Below, piece after piece: positions 35,141 through 50,100 of a stretch of DNA of 64,000 nucleotides. Every line of letters begins with the position of its first letter. Within the stretch, counting starts at the first letter, position 1. The stretch lies in the NCBI GenBank assembly GCA_026874595.1, contig CM049312.1, positions 64,200,929-64,264,928 on the forward strand, written 5' to 3'. A program made the position numbers and the translations under genes. The notes under the pieces are model-generated. The model ran no database searches and was not told the origin of the DNA. It saw nothing but the letters and a program-made list of their open reading frames with translations. Origin of the DNA: Sipunculus nudus (taxonomy: Eukaryota > Annelida > Sipuncula > Golfingiida > Sipunculidae).

Positions 35141-38100
35141 GTAAAAAATTATAAACATATATGGGTAATATTATATATTGACTGTAAATTTTATATGACA
35201 TCATCTAAATGTTAAACATGGTATATATGTATATTAATGTGGATTCATGACGTCGGCTCAGAATGTCTTTGACACGACATCATTTTGGGTATTTTCAGCA
35301 AACTACTCTTTTTTTTTTGTAGCAAAATAAATATATATAAATAACATACAAAAATATGATATCATTAGATGCGCCGGATCGTCAACTTTATCATGCAAAA
35401 AAAATTTTAGTGAAATGTGGTCACACTTATTTGTGAGAGAGAGAAATATGTTATTTTGCACGATTACCATTAATTATGCAGCTAAAAAGAGCATAATCCA
35501 GCAAAATAAAACAAGCTTTTCCTAGAAGAGCGCACCATGATACGTGTGCCAAACTATGACGGCGATATCAAAACAGAAGCAGATATACCAACTTGTCAAG
35601 AAAAAATTGCATGTTAATTGTATAGATTTTATGCACAAATTCTATTACATTGTCAAATTTCAGAAAAAGAACATATGGAGAGGCTGTCAAAATCAAACAA
35701 GAAGAGAGTCCTTCCAGACAGGTTTGTTGGCTCAGCCAAACGGGTTTCAGCTGCACCTCCATCCTCCAAAGAAAACATCCCTAAGAAACGTAGAATTGGT
35801 AAGTATATCTGGTGAGAGTGGAAAAAGTTTATTAATATTGGCCTATTGGCTGTCTCAGGTTAAGAATTTTGTTTTGTCTGTCACCAGCTAGAGTTTGCTT
35901 TTTGTAATTCAATTAACCATGGAGATAAAAAGATGGTGTAAGCACTTGAATCATGGAGCATATCTGATGTTGCTTGCGACCTTGATAAGCCAGAGAAAAC
36001 ATACACTTAGATGTGAAAGCTCTTTGATCTGGCTACCTTCACTTGCCTAATGCTCTATATCTAGAGTTATCCCTGATACATCATGTTGTCCTTGCCAAGG
36101 ATACCACATGGTAAGCTATGAATCTTACCCTAACTATTGACCATCACTGGTGGCGCCACAAGGATTTTTTAGCTCAGCTGACTATAAGTCATCTGAGCTA
36201 TAGTCGTGGTCCATTGTCCGTCGTCCGTCCGTCTGTCGTGCCGTCCGTCTGTCCAGATGTCCGTCCGTAAGACTGGCACATTTCGACACCATTGGACCTA
36301 CAAATCTGAAATTCGACATACAGTTAGATGTCCCCAAAATCTCCCACCATGCCGAAAATTGGGTCAATAGGACTTCGTTCATTCGAGATATTAAGGAAAA
36401 ACCTCAATTTTTTATTAGAAATCTATTTTCACACTTCAGGACTGCCTAATATCAAAACCACTCATCAGGTTTTCTTCATATTTACCATAAATATTCCTCT
36501 ATATAGTTTCTATGTACATGCCAGATATTAAGTCAGTATTGTATAATTTAAAAAAGTTATGGGCCCAAACATAATGGACTCTGTAAAAAAATCAGGAAGA
36601 TATTTGGTCACTTAAGACCCAAAAGTGTTAAAGGTAGGGACTTTTTTCCAGTAATACAACTTTTATTAATCAAAATTTAATTGTATACCAAAAATTAGAT
36701 CAAAATCTGTTAAATTTTTTTTTAATATTGGCAAAAATATAAAATTGGTACCTTAAATTTTGCCCAACTTTGGCCACGGCACGTTTTTTTTCCTGTAAGT
36801 ACTGTGGATTTAATTTTTACAGCATGTATACATTAGGATTTAATCTGTTTAAATCTGAAATTTTAAAATAAAAGCTGCAAAAATTAGGTTATTTATTGAA
36901 TTTTTTTTAGGCTCTTGTTGTATTCCCTTACATAGTCAAGCAGTCCACTTAGATGACTGTAGGTCATTCAGTGCACATCTCTATGCTCCCCAGGCTGTTG
37001 GCATAATTTTAGATGTCCCCAAAATCTCCTACCATACCGAAAATTGGGTCATCAGGACTTCATTCCTTCGAGATATTAAGGGAAAAAAACTCTGTTTTCC
37101 ATAAAAAAAGCCACACTTCAAGGCTGCCTAATATCAAAACCACTGATCTGTTTTTGATCGTATTTAGTATTCACATTTTTTCATACATTTCTATGAACAT
37201 ACCAAAAATTAGGTCAGTATTGGGTATTATTTTGAAGTTATGGGCCAAAACATAATGCAATTTTTTAAAAAATCAGGAAATATATTTACTCACCTTACAT
37301 GAGCATTGCTGGACCTAGAGGATTTTTTTTCAGGAATATAACTTTATTTAATCAAGATTCAATTAATTGTTTACCCAAAATTAGATCTGAATTTTGCAAA
37401 TTTTTCAAGTTATTAGCATAAATAAAAAATCAATACCTTAAATTTTGTCCAACTTTGGCACTGTTGATTTAATTTTCACAGCATATATACATAAGGATTT
37501 AATCTTTTAAAATCTGAAATTTCAAAGAAATTGATTGGAAAGAATGGCTTTAATTCTTGTTTCCATACACCATGTCAAGTGTTGTTTACATCTAGCCCAC
37601 CTAGTAGTACAGCCTTCACTTGCATTATGTAACCCACCCCATGCAGCTTGCCTTGGGTCAGCTTGGCCACTACCAGCAGGCTTCCCCTCTGCCCTGCACC
37701 CCCCCCCCCCTCCAAGATGGTGCATAAACTAGATGAATGTTATTATCTTCTGTATTTGATTCATTCTTATTCTAAGCTATGCTACATTTTAGATTTTGTA
37801 TTGTACCACCAGGGTTACAATGATTAAAGTGTACATTTAATTGTGTCCACAAAGTGGTGTATTGCTATGAAAGTGTGGATGTTCATCAGATAAGTAATTC
37901 CTTACTTCAGAGGAGGAAAAACTTCACCAGGTGTGAAATTGACTATTAATTCCAGTAATAAATTAAAACTGGGATAGTAATTAGCACAATGATATTGTTT
38001 GTCCCTCATTCAACCAACAGTGTGTATACTTTATTTGAAAAGATGTTTTATTTTATCAAATTTACTGAATCTTTTATTTTATTTTGGTGAATAAAATTAA

Positions 38101-41100
38101 GCATGTACTGAAAACTCCAATGTGCAAAACTTTTTAATAGTGATTCAAGGAATATTCTTGTTGATGCCATGTTGTGGCTTATTTTCTTTTAAATCAGTTT
38201 AAACATTTATGATTTAAAAATAATAAAATATATTTGTACCCATAATATGACCCAATATGAGCTACACTCTCAATATATGATGATTGCAGCTTTTGCAACA
38301 ATTCTAATATTATAACTTATAGTTTCAGTTTTTTACTCTGTATATATAATGATTGCAATTTTTGCAACAATTCTAATATTTTAACTTACATTTTCAGGTT
38401 TTTTTTATTAAAAATTTATAAAACCTGTAAATAAAAAAATGATTCAGATAAAAACTTCTTAATGGAAAAAGTGGATATGCTTAAAAAAAATAGGATTATA
38501 TATAAACTTAAATGCATTATTCCCTTGAAAGTGAAATAAAGTTATTAGTCCATTCTGTCCACTTGCCTGTCCATCTGTAAATTTTCATATGCATCACAGT
38601 ATCTCAAAACTTTTACTGTTTTTCTTCATGACAGTCTTGTCAGAGTATTAGTTTGCAATCATATATTTAGAACTTTACTATAACCAAGTAGGAGGGCCCC
38701 TTTTCTCATAGCTTTTCATATTCTTATATAAATGAAAAACATTACAATAGAATATTTCTACATCCACCTTCGTGCTGCCCTCACTTCTCCCTTCTCCAAA
38801 CCCCATCCCAAAGTCAGCCTCAGTAAGCAAGAACAAGATGAATCAGATACATTCATACTTTAATATTTTGTATAACTATTCGTCCATAGGTACCTATGTA
38901 CATGCCAGAAATTATGTCAATATTGTGTAATATGTAGACATAGTAGGCATCACAATAATGTACCTTGTCAAGACTAAAGAGATATTGTGTCATACAGCAC
39001 CTAGTTATAAAAATTAATACTTTTGTAATGGACTTATATAAGTCTACTTGCATATGTGAAATGTGTTTTCTTTTTCCTCTTTCATGTTTTCATGTATACT
39101 AAAAAATTCAAATTTTCATTTAAGAATATGAATCCTGTATATTTATATTCAGTTTAAAGTGTCTTAGTTCATGTTAAGGCCATAAAATGTACACTATTTT
39201 TAAAATCTAACAACATTTTTTTGCTGATTGTAAACACATTTTTTAATTGATCACTCATTTTCATATCATATTGAAAGATGTATACTATTTTAAGGAGCCA
39301 ATTACAATAAATCTGTTTTTAATTAAAAAATATTAATCTAAACAAATGAAACACTATTTACATTACTCCATAAAAGTTTGAGGAATCATTTATGATAAAT
39401 ATGGTGATTTTTATATATCTCTATTTGATGTTGTGTATACAGTAATGTAATCTAGAAAAAATCTTCTTAATGACACAAATCATTTATTTCAGGTAAGTAA
39501 GTCCTAAGGACTGTATTCATAATTGTCTGATGAGTAAAATGTAAGTCATGTTTTGTAAGCTGTATATAAAGTTACATACATTTGTAAATTTCAGTGAGTT
39601 TTATTTGATATATATTTCATCCATTAAGCAGGTACTCTTCAGCTTTAAATTAAATATGTGCATGTTGTATGTCTATTATACTATCATTTCCTTGCTGGGT
39701 ATACAGCTAGTAAATAGTAAATACACATCCTGTGTGATGAAAAACAACATAACAATAAACAATAAATTAATAATTTTGTATTGTTTTTTTATAACAAATT
39801 TAAGAAAAATTAATAGAAAAGGAATTTGTTAGGTGATGAGTAACAGAAAATTAACTTGCAGTTACTAATGATGTAAGAATCTTGTATGGATGGATAGAAT
39901 GTCAATGTCAATGTTATTCCAAATAACACCATGCAGTCACCTATGGTATTTTTCAGTGAAATTTTAATGATAAAAAAATAAATCATATTATTTATTACTA
40001 ATCATTAGGGATCATATGAAGGAAACTAATGATAGACAAAGATGCAGTTGATAATATTAATCTAGATTCCTACTGTGTCTAGTGTGTAGATTGATGTGAA
40101 AGTAGTCCAAAGTGAATATATTACATTTATTTTTTTTAACAAAATAAAAGCCATAAAACCAGGTACTTATGATCATCATTTAAATTTGTGAATTTTGTAT
40201 ATTCTGGATTCTCAACATCATTGTTTGGCTAAAACTGAATAAATACTAGACATGGTGTGAATGCTTTGCAAATGTATTTAATACAAATATGAATATGTAC
40301 TGCATTAAAAAATTTTATTGCATAAGAATGGGAATTCAGGTAAAAATGAAAGTATTTGAATACCAGTGTAGATACTTTCAAAATGTATTCATGAATGCAT
40401 TCATGATTATATTCTATAATATTATTTTAATAATCATTTCAGATTTTAAAAAATCATATGATTTTCTTATTATTTTTTTAAATAAAAATTATATTGGCAC
40501 AATATTTGTTATTAAATTTTAATAAATAGTTAAACTCTTTCATTATATGTGCTGCTTATAAGTTATATGGCCAAGTCAAAATCTGTGTGACAATAGCACT
40601 CCATTTGTTTATAAAATAAATGAAATCAATCCTCTTCCCTGTCTCCAAAGATACTATCAAAATCATACATAAGCTAAACACCAACAACTCATAATAAAGC
40701 TTATATTTATTACCACACAAAACAAGCATGTGCCTCTTTCCCAAATCATATTTTTTATCATACATAACAGCTGAGCGGCGTGACCCATGGGTCCCTTGTT
40801 TCTATTTTTTATGATTTTTGCCCCTCTGCTTGGCAGATCTGGGGACATTGATTTGGGTTTGTCTATCTATTCATCTATCTGTCTGTCCCTTGGTCTGTCC
40901 CTCTGTCAAGTTTTAGTTTCCGTGCAACAACTTTTCTAAATATTATCCAATTTCATTCAAATTCGGGTCAGTGATTGCTCTCGTGCATACCTTGGTTTGG
41001 CTTGGTTTTGGAGTGTCTGTCTAAAAATTCTTTATCACCAGCTCAATAACAAATAAACATTTCCCTTTTGTTAGCAAACCTCTGAGCTTATGCGATGGCA

Positions 41101-44100
41101 CAGCACCGTCCGTCTGCTGTTGTCCGTCATCTGTATGTTAACTTATGCCATCTCAAAAACAGCTGGAGCTGGCATCACCAAATATTATGCAAAAATCAGT
41201 CATCTAAAAAATCTGATTTTGAGTATTTTTTTTTTTTTTGATATCTGCTTTTACTTTGATTTTATAAGAAAAAATCTAAAAAACCTTTAAAAATCTTCTC
41301 CAAAACTGTCCAGCCTAATTCTTCAATATTCACAGAAACAATCTCTGAAACCATCTCTATCAAGTTTGTTCTAACGATCTCAGTCTGGTTAATTTTAGCT
41401 GAGTTACAGGAATCTGAACTTAGTCATTTTGTTAAAAAAGGATACTAAAATTACAATATCAGAAACTGCCGGAACAATCACCAAATTTTATGCAATTGTT
41501 GGTCACATGACTTATTTTTTAAATTGAGGTATTGGTGGTGCCACCTGCATCAACCTTTATGTAGAGGGTCATCCATAATCAGTACATTAACTCACAATCC
41601 CCAAATTTTATGCAAAATTCTGTTATACAAAGGTTGTTGGATTGAGCTTTTTGTGATGCCACCTACATTCACTTACATTTTACATCTTACATTCTTCTCT
41701 GAAATCAATCCGTCAAATTGTTTGGGTTTGGTGTATTTTGCCCGAGAAAGTTGAATTAGAACTTATTCATTTGGCAAAGTAAGCATACTAACATAACAAT
41801 CTCAGAAACAACAGGAGCTAGCATCACCAAGTTTTGTGCAAATGTCTGTCACATAACTGATATTGGAAATTGCAATTTTTTGTGGCACAACCTACATAGA
41901 CCTGTTTTTTACGGGCAAAATTCCTGATTATTTTAGCCTCTTACAACTTAAAAATTATATGATTGAGAAAATTTTATGATGAGATTGCCAAGCTGAATCT
42001 GTAAATTTTTCAGTGAATTATCCAAGGGTAGAGGTCTTTGAATTGTATGAAATAAATTGGGATCATTGATTTTTGGTAGAGTCATAGATAGCTGAAGTTG
42101 GTCTTGTGGCCATTAGTATGCCTATTTTGAACTGAGGGCTGAAATATTCCATCTTCTGTTACATTGCACAAAAATGATTCTGAAGAGGCCTATGTTCCTG
42201 TTTCCTGAAATGATTTTTGGCAGAATTATGGGACCTTTAATAATGAAAGGACTTAATCTCTTTTTACTCTAAACATTTAACAAAAAAATCTTATGATCAT
42301 GTCAGCTTGAAAAAAATATTGTAGCCAAAGTCTTTCATTATGTGCAAACAGATTTACCAACAGGCCATAATTGTGTCTGTACTATAAATAGCTTCAGACT
42401 GCTGACTATTTCAGATTATGCAACAGGTCAAAGTTCACTCAGTGCAGCCGATTACAGGTCAAAAGTTAACTCAGTGCAGCTAGGTGCTGAGCAAGAGTTC
42501 ACCCAGTGCAGTAGCCGCAGGTAGCAATTTATTCTAGTCCACTCGGGGCAACTGCCTTTCTCACCTAAGCCTGGTCAGCTCACCGCACCTGACTCAACAG
42601 AGGTTTGATGTTATGGCCTGATATTTTGACCTGTCTATGCATCTTAGATGGCTTTCTCATATACAGACTGATGGCCCCACCTACAATAATTTTTGCACAG
42701 TGTATGTCCCTGCTTATTTTTCAGGAGGGATTTTATATATAAGCCTGAAATTCGAAATATGTATACACCTCAGATAGCTTCATCATATGCAAGACAGGTG
42801 GCGCCACTTACAATAATATTTGAAGTGTATGCTCCTGCTTATTCCTCAGGTGTGATTTGACATATCAGCCTGAAATTATACATGTAGAATAATTTAGTTG
42901 TATATAAGACTTGTGGTGCCACCTAAAATTGTTCCATGCATCTGTACACAAAGCAGACATGGGGTAATCATTATTGATTGTAATCAATTACATTTTTGTT
43001 TGTAATTATAATTGTAATTGATTACATTTATTTTTAAAGCAAAGTATTTGAAATCATAATCAGTTACTCTCTCAATGTAATTTTTATCACAATCATTAGA
43101 TATGTTTACACTGATTACTCTTGTATTTCTGATTTTAAACAGCTACAGTTAAGGTTTCCCTAAAACTGTACTTTCATGCTGTTGCTTCACCTGTTGTGAC
43201 ATCTGACGGCCATTAAATTATACTTAATTAGTAGATGTATCTGATGGAGATAGCTCGATTGTGTGTGTGAGCATTCTGAGATTAAATAGGAGAGGAATAA
43301 ATGAAAATAAATGTTTTAAATTTCATATCTGTCATGTTCAGTGTGGTCGTCATACCTTAATTAAAGACCATGGTGAAGTGCTCACTGTAACAACTTTTAG
43401 CTATTCTTATTTGTGCAATCTGTATTGCAAAAATGAGCAGTTAGATGAGCCAGGTATTATTCACCTACCAGTCACCTCCTGAGCAAATCATCTAATTAGT
43501 ATATGAGCCAAGTTATAAGATTAGACCTAGTCATGATTAATTGTAACTGCCAAAACAAAGTTTTGCAGATACTATGTTTTTGACCGGGTCCCAACGACGC
43601 TGCTATGTTTCTGGAATAGATCTCTGAGACCACTGGACAGATTTTTCCAAAATATTACACGGTTATCGGGTCACATGTTAACTGGTGCCAAAATATTTTG
43701 CGTTGACCTCTGACCTTTCCTTTCTCCAGTGAGTCCATCTGTGCCTCTGTTTTGACACATTAACCCGCATATCTTTGGACTTGTTTGACCAATCAGGAAA
43801 ATATTTTTGCACAAATGTAACCCTTGGATAGGTTTATAACATGCATAAAAATTGTGACGCCACCTGCAATCATTTTCGCACAGCTTCCATCTGTTTGTCT
43901 GCTGTGGGATAAAATCACTCATTTCTCAGCAGTGGTTTGACTAATCTACCTAAAATTTTGCATGTTTATACATCTTGGATAACATTCTCAATTTTGTGGC
44001 AGGTTGCTCCACCTACTTTCACGTTCAGACTGCAGACATCTAGGCTTATATCTCAGGACTGGTTTGACGTTCTCCTCCTGAAATTTTGCATGTGTATAGA

Positions 44101-47100
44101 TCTCAAATGGCTCGTTATCAAACGCAAAACTGGTGGTGCCACCTGCAACCAAAATTTGCACAGTGTCCGTCTGTTTGTCTGCCATGGGATAAAATCAAGC
44201 ATATCTTGGCGGTGGTTTGACTAATCTGCCAAAAATTTTGCAATTGTATACAACTTGGATAACTTTCTGGACTTTGTGGCAGGTGGCGCCTCCAACATAC
44301 ACATTTTGGCTGCAGACAGCCATGCTAATATGCAACAATATAAACAATGTGGTCGTTGAGCTGAGCAGACGTGTGTGTAATGCTTCTGCGCAGCGCCACC
44401 TGTCATAAGTGTATTCTCAGAGCAGTCTTATACCTCAAACTCAATGGATTAGATAATATTGGAACATGGGCTAGGTCCTCACAGTGCAAGCAGGAATTGA
44501 CATTATTTTGTGATTCTGAAGCAATATATAGTGACTTGCAGTATGATGATTGCCTACTCAAGTACCTGAAGGACGTTTAAATTAAGCCGAAAAACCCAGG
44601 TAGGCAGAATATACTTCATGTCGTACTTTTGGATGTGTTATGAGTGAGCTGAACAAACTTCCATGTGATTCCCCATCAAGGCTGTACAATAAACGTAATA
44701 GAAACTCAGACAGTTCCTTGTCACCTGACACTCCTAAACTGCAGGAAAAGAAATCTAAACCTGCCATGCTTGAACTGGAGCAGCAACCAAATAGAGCAGC
44801 TCTGGAAACTATAAATCCGGATGCTCCTCTAACAGTTGGACTGCTTGCTGAGTTTCTGCAGCTACAAGCAGACTACTTAAACAGTAGGCTAGAGCTGAAA
44901 TTAGCTGACCAACAGAAATTGATAAGTGACCAACAGGCTGAGATCATTAGAGTGAAAGGTCAGTTAGAATCATGCGAGAACGAACTGGTAAAGGTAAATA
45001 CAGAATTGAAGCTCTTTCACAGTGCTCTGGATGAGCAGGAGTACAGCCACCGTAACTCTGTAAGAAAATCTTGACATTGAAACATGGGAGACCTTTTCAA
45101 ATCATTTAAGGCTGAATCTGTGGGACAATGATTATTTTCGAATTCATCGAGTTGGCAAGCCAGACATAGCATCGGACGCCAAACCTCGACCAATTTAAGT
45201 GAAACTGACAAATCACAACGCAAGAACAATTAAAGTGAATGCTGGGGGATGTATATTAATGTTATCTTGCATTGGGTCAAAGTTTTTTTTTATTAAATGT
45301 GATCATCATTTATGGGAGGTTGTAGTTTGCAATTCTAGGGTTGGATTGTGACAATATTAAGATTCGTAATCATTGCTGTAATCATGATTACCTTTTTAAG
45401 TAATCATAAAGTAATCGTAATCAATTACATGATATCATTTTGGTAATCTTAATTATTGTATCGGCTAAAATTTGTACATCCTGGATAGCTTTCTTGATTT
45501 TATGACAGGTGGCGCCCCTTACTTTCACCTTCACACTGCAGACATCCATGCTTATATCTCTGGACTGGATGACGTATCTTCCTGAAAATTTGCACGTGTA
45601 TAGATCTCACATAGCTCTTTATCATACACAAAACTGGTAGCGCCACCTGCAACCATTTTTGCACAGCGTCCGTCTGTTTGTCTGCCGTGAGATAAAATCA
45701 CTCATATCTCGGCAGTGGTTTGACATATCTGCCTAAAATTTTGCAGGTTTATACATCCTAGACAGCTTTCATGAATTATGACAGGTAGCGCCACATACAT
45801 TCTAGTTTACACTGCAGACATCAAAGCTCATATCTCAGGAACCATTTGACCGATTGGGCCAAAATTTTGCATGTGTATAGATCTCACATAGCTTTTTATC
45901 ATACACAAAACTGGAAGGGCCACCTGCAACCATTTTTGCACAGCATCCGCCTGTTTGTCTGCAGTGGGATAAAATCACTCATATCTCAGCAGTGGTTTGA
46001 CATATCTGCTTAAAATTTTGCAGGTTTATACATCCTGAACAGCTTTCTTGATTTTATGACAGGTGGCACCACCTACATTCTAGTTTATGCTGCAGATATC
46101 CAAGCTCATATCTCGGGAACCGTTTGACTGATTGGGCCAAAATTTTGTATGTGTATAGATCATACACAAAACTGGAATGGCCACCTGCAACCATTTTTGC
46201 ACAGCATCCGCCTGTTTGTCTGCAGTGGGATAAAATCACTCATCTCAGTAGTGGTTTGATTTATATGCCTTAAATTTTGCATGTTTATACATCTTGGATA
46301 GCTTTCTGGACGTTTTGGCAGGTGGCACCACCTACATTTATGTTAATGCTGCAGACATTCAGGCTTATATCTCAGGACTGGTTGGACATATCCCCCTGAA
46401 ATTTTGCATGTGTATAGATCTCAAATACCTCTTAATCATACACAAAATTGGTGGTGCCACCTGCCACCATTTTTGCACAAGTCCTGTTTGTCTGCTGTTG
46501 GATAAAATCACTCATATATATGTAGTGGTTTGACTTATCTTCCTAAAATTTTGCATATGTATACAACTAGGACAACTTTCTGGATTTTGTGGTAGGTGGT
46601 GCAACCTACATACACATTTTGACATCCATTCTAATATGCAACACACCTCATTCTATTTCCACTCCATCCATGCCCAACTTCATCTGTTCCACTCTGATTT
46701 TGGCAGATACACTTGTCGCTTGTCTACTACCCGTATTCTAGTTTACTTTTAAATTAATTATTACATATATCAAGTAATCACCCCATGTCTGGTACATAGA
46801 TGAAAAGTGGTTTAAAGTATCTGCCTTAAATGTTTTATGTCCATACATCTTTGATGGCCTTTTCATACACAAGACTGGTGGTGCCACCTACAATCATTTT
46901 TTTGTTGTGTGCACCCATGCCAGTATTTCAGCAGTGACCTTTGTATAATTGGTGAATGTACTTGGGTTCAAAATGTTCAGTGCTTGCATTGTACATATAC
47001 ATGTCAAACTTAAAAGTGAAAAGTAAAGGGCCAGCTTTGAAGCATTATACCTGATTTATAGCCCATTGCACAGGTTTGCATTAGCCTGTAGGCCTTGTTA

Positions 47101-50100
47101 CCAATTCACAACAAAAATGATAACATGTGTAGACATCTTCAGGGGACAATGATATCTAAAACACAGGCACTATGACATGTGGAGACATCTTCAGGGGAAA
47201 ATCAAAACTAAAACATATTGCGAAAGCAAGCATGAAGATCACAGGAAGCTAAAATAACAAAATAAAGAAGCAAGGGACATAGCTTAAAAAGATTTGCTTG
47301 TTTTTCTGTTTTGACACCGTCAAATGAAAGCCATTATGTCAGTTTCTCAGCTGTGGTTTAATCCAGTGTCCTGAAACCTGATGTGTTTATCGATTATGAT
47401 TGGTTTTTTCAGTTCCTGAAGTCTGGTGGTGCCACATGTATTTTTTTCCTTTTAGATGCATTTTTAGCTGAGCTGACTTTCAGTCATGCTGGGCTAAAGC
47501 GATGGGTCTTTGTCCGTAGTCCTTCCGTCTGTCCAGCCGGACTGCCGGACCTCCATCCCTCACAGGGCACAAATCGTAACCGTAGGGTCTAGGGCCATGA
47601 ACCCAATGCAGTCTTAGAGGTTCTAAAAAGATCTCCTTGCAAACCTGAAATTAGGTCACTGCGACCTATATTCTCGAAGTTATGGGTTGTGTTTGCACCC
47701 CCCAGAAATAATTCTTTTAGCCAAAATGTTCATCCCAAACCTTCCATCTTTCACATACAGCTCACCTACCAACAGGGGAAGAACCATAATTATTTTGAGG
47801 TCAAAGGTCAAGGTCACAGAACTAACTTCTGTGAAAAGCCTGTGGATGCATTTTAAGCCAAACCTTTCATCCCAATTGTTTGATCTTTCACATATAGCTC
47901 ACCTACTAAGTGGGAGAAGAATCCTATAGATGTTGAGGTCACAAGGTCAAAGTCAGGGTCACAGGATCCACTTCTATGAAAAGGTTGTTGACACATTTCA
48001 AGCTAGACCTTTCATTCCAAACCTTTCAGCGCTGATATTGCTTCTCTGCCAACAGGGGAAAAGACCAGAACTTTGATTTTGAGGTCAAAGGTCAAGTTCA
48101 CAGCACCCTCTTCTTGCATGGAGTCATTTTCAGGCAAACTTTTCAATCTATACTTTCCATCTGTCATATATGGCTTACCTACCAATAGGGGACGAAGCCT
48201 ATTGATGTTGAGTTCAAAAGGTCAAAGGTCAAGGTCACAATATTGTTCTAAGTACTTGTGAACATATTTCAAGTGAAACTGTTCAACCCAGACCTTCAGT
48301 CTTTCACATATGCCACATCTATGCATCACTGAATGTGATTCAAACTTCATATTTATGGGTCTTTTTGCATGAAGAAATAACTAATTGATTTTGAGGTCAG
48401 CTGGTCCAGAGGTTAAAGGTTGCAGGTCTAAGTTATTCACTAACTGGTTGCCAAGTAATTACACCCCGCCAGATGTAAGTGGTTAGTAGTTACCCATCAT
48501 TTAGAAAGAATCCAGTTGATATGTGGGCAAAAGGCCAAGGTCATAGGTCAGGGATGTTCACAATAACTTATTTTGTAGACCATCTCTATTTTTCTTGTAC
48601 ATATAACCATTGTTTATGGTACATCTCACTGTGTGGCTGTAATTGTGAGTGATGCTGGTGACATATGACTCTCTTTTGTATCAGCCTGTTAAGTGATAAG
48701 GCTGAGTGATAAATACCTCGTTACTGCATAACAAAAACACTGTTGTCGGAATGCTTCAGCCAGGCATTAAGACTGTGAGAGTATAGTATTAAGGTTTAGC
48801 CACTGATTAATAAAATGATGGGAACATTTTGCAGTTTATTTTATGGAATCATAGCAATAAAGTTAGTTTCCTAGATATCTGAATATTTTTATATAAATCA
48901 CCAGATATAATGCAAATGTTTGTTCTCATAATATGTGGATGTGTACCTGGATTTAGGATGGCTTTTTTTTATTACAAGACCTTTATTCATGCTTCCTGCA
49001 TTTCTTTTCTTTCAGGTTTTGCAGTTTATCTACCCAGCTGATCCCATTGAAAAGCAGAGTGATAATAAAAAATATTGGACTGACACTTTTTACATTTGCA
49101 TATCTATAAATCTGAATATGAGGGCCTGAAAATGCCTTTTGAATTGTTTTGGACATTCATTACTGTAACATCCTTTGGAGAATTTGCTACAAGTTTGGTC
49201 TCTTATTGGAGGATGTGTGATATCAAATGTCAGACTTGTCAGAAATCCATTAGTTCTGCCAGTTAGCCACCTTGGAAATCCTTTTGTCAGTGCAGTTTCA
49301 GTGATTTTTAGCTCAGCTGACTTTTAGTCATGCTGTGCTATAGCGATGGGTCTTTGTCTGTCGTCCTTCCATCTGTCCGTCCATCCGGCCGGCCGTCCGG
49401 CCGTTAGCAGGGCACAAATTGTAACTGTAAGGGCTAGATGCATGAACCCTATGCAGTCTTAGAGGTTCTAAAAAGATCTCCTTGCAGATCTGAAATAAGG
49501 TCACTGTGACCTATATTCTCTGAGTTACGGGGTGTGTTTGCACCTCCCAGAATGAATTCTTATAGCCAAAATAATCATCCCAAACCTTCAATGTCAATAG
49601 AGGAACAAACCTTTTGATATTTAGTTCTTAGGGTCAAAGGTCAATGTCACAGGACCAGCTTCTTGAAAAAAGTTGTGGATGCATTTCAAGTCAGACTTTT
49701 CATCCCAAACCTTCCATCTTCCAAGTACGGTCAGATACCATATGGTATACCATCAGGCTTTAAATACAGGTCATGCTTGTCAGCTGAGCGTCATGACCCA
49801 TGGGTCACTTGTTTCCTTTATTTTGAGACTGCCAAATTCTACTGATACTTTCAGCTTCTCAACTGTGGTTTCATCTGTGTTCTGAAACCTTGTGGTGATA
49901 ATTAGGGCCTGGCTTGAATAGAGCCCCTTTTGTTCGACGCAGCAATAAAAAGAAACTGTAATTTGAAAATCTGCACTTGGGCGCTACCTTCAGCCCTAGT
50001 TACACTCATTTGACACATCCCAGTTCCGCCAAGAGAAACTATTCCTGCTCTTCACACAGCCTAATAATCTACAGTCCCCAGGCTATATGACAACCCACTT

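Larger units (their letters stand above)
42420..46960. repeat. GGTGGCGCCACC palindrome array, array 2 (interrupted)
   Basis: Same half-units as array 1, mostly with decayed palindromes (GGTGGTGCCACC, GGTGGCACCACC, GGAAGGGCCACC). Array stretches lie at about 42600-42950, 43540-44340, 45480-46640 and 46860-46920. They are interrupted by a TAATC-rich element end (42952-43540) and by the LINE ORF1 fragment region (44340-45480). The lead sequence (CACTCAGTGCAGC, GGGGCAACTGCC, 42440-42600) repeats that of array 1. Confidence 0.75.

Noticed and set aside
25114-35468. A single 10.4-kb DNA transposon with long terminal inverted repeats
   Set aside because: The right arm contains the first exon and donor of an intact gene, no transposase is present, and no target-site duplication is visible (flanks TTA and ATTAA do not pair). 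Inverted segmental duplication explains it better.
43671-43922. Minus-strand open frames within palindrome arrays (also 43988-44185, 46054-46239)
   Set aside because: They are array sequence read in antisense, with frames arising repeatedly from the same unit.
44640-45074. A host coiled-coil gene
   Set aside because: The LDxxEYSxRN ending and the KPRPI/VKLTNHNAR continuation in another frame are those of a LINE ORF1.
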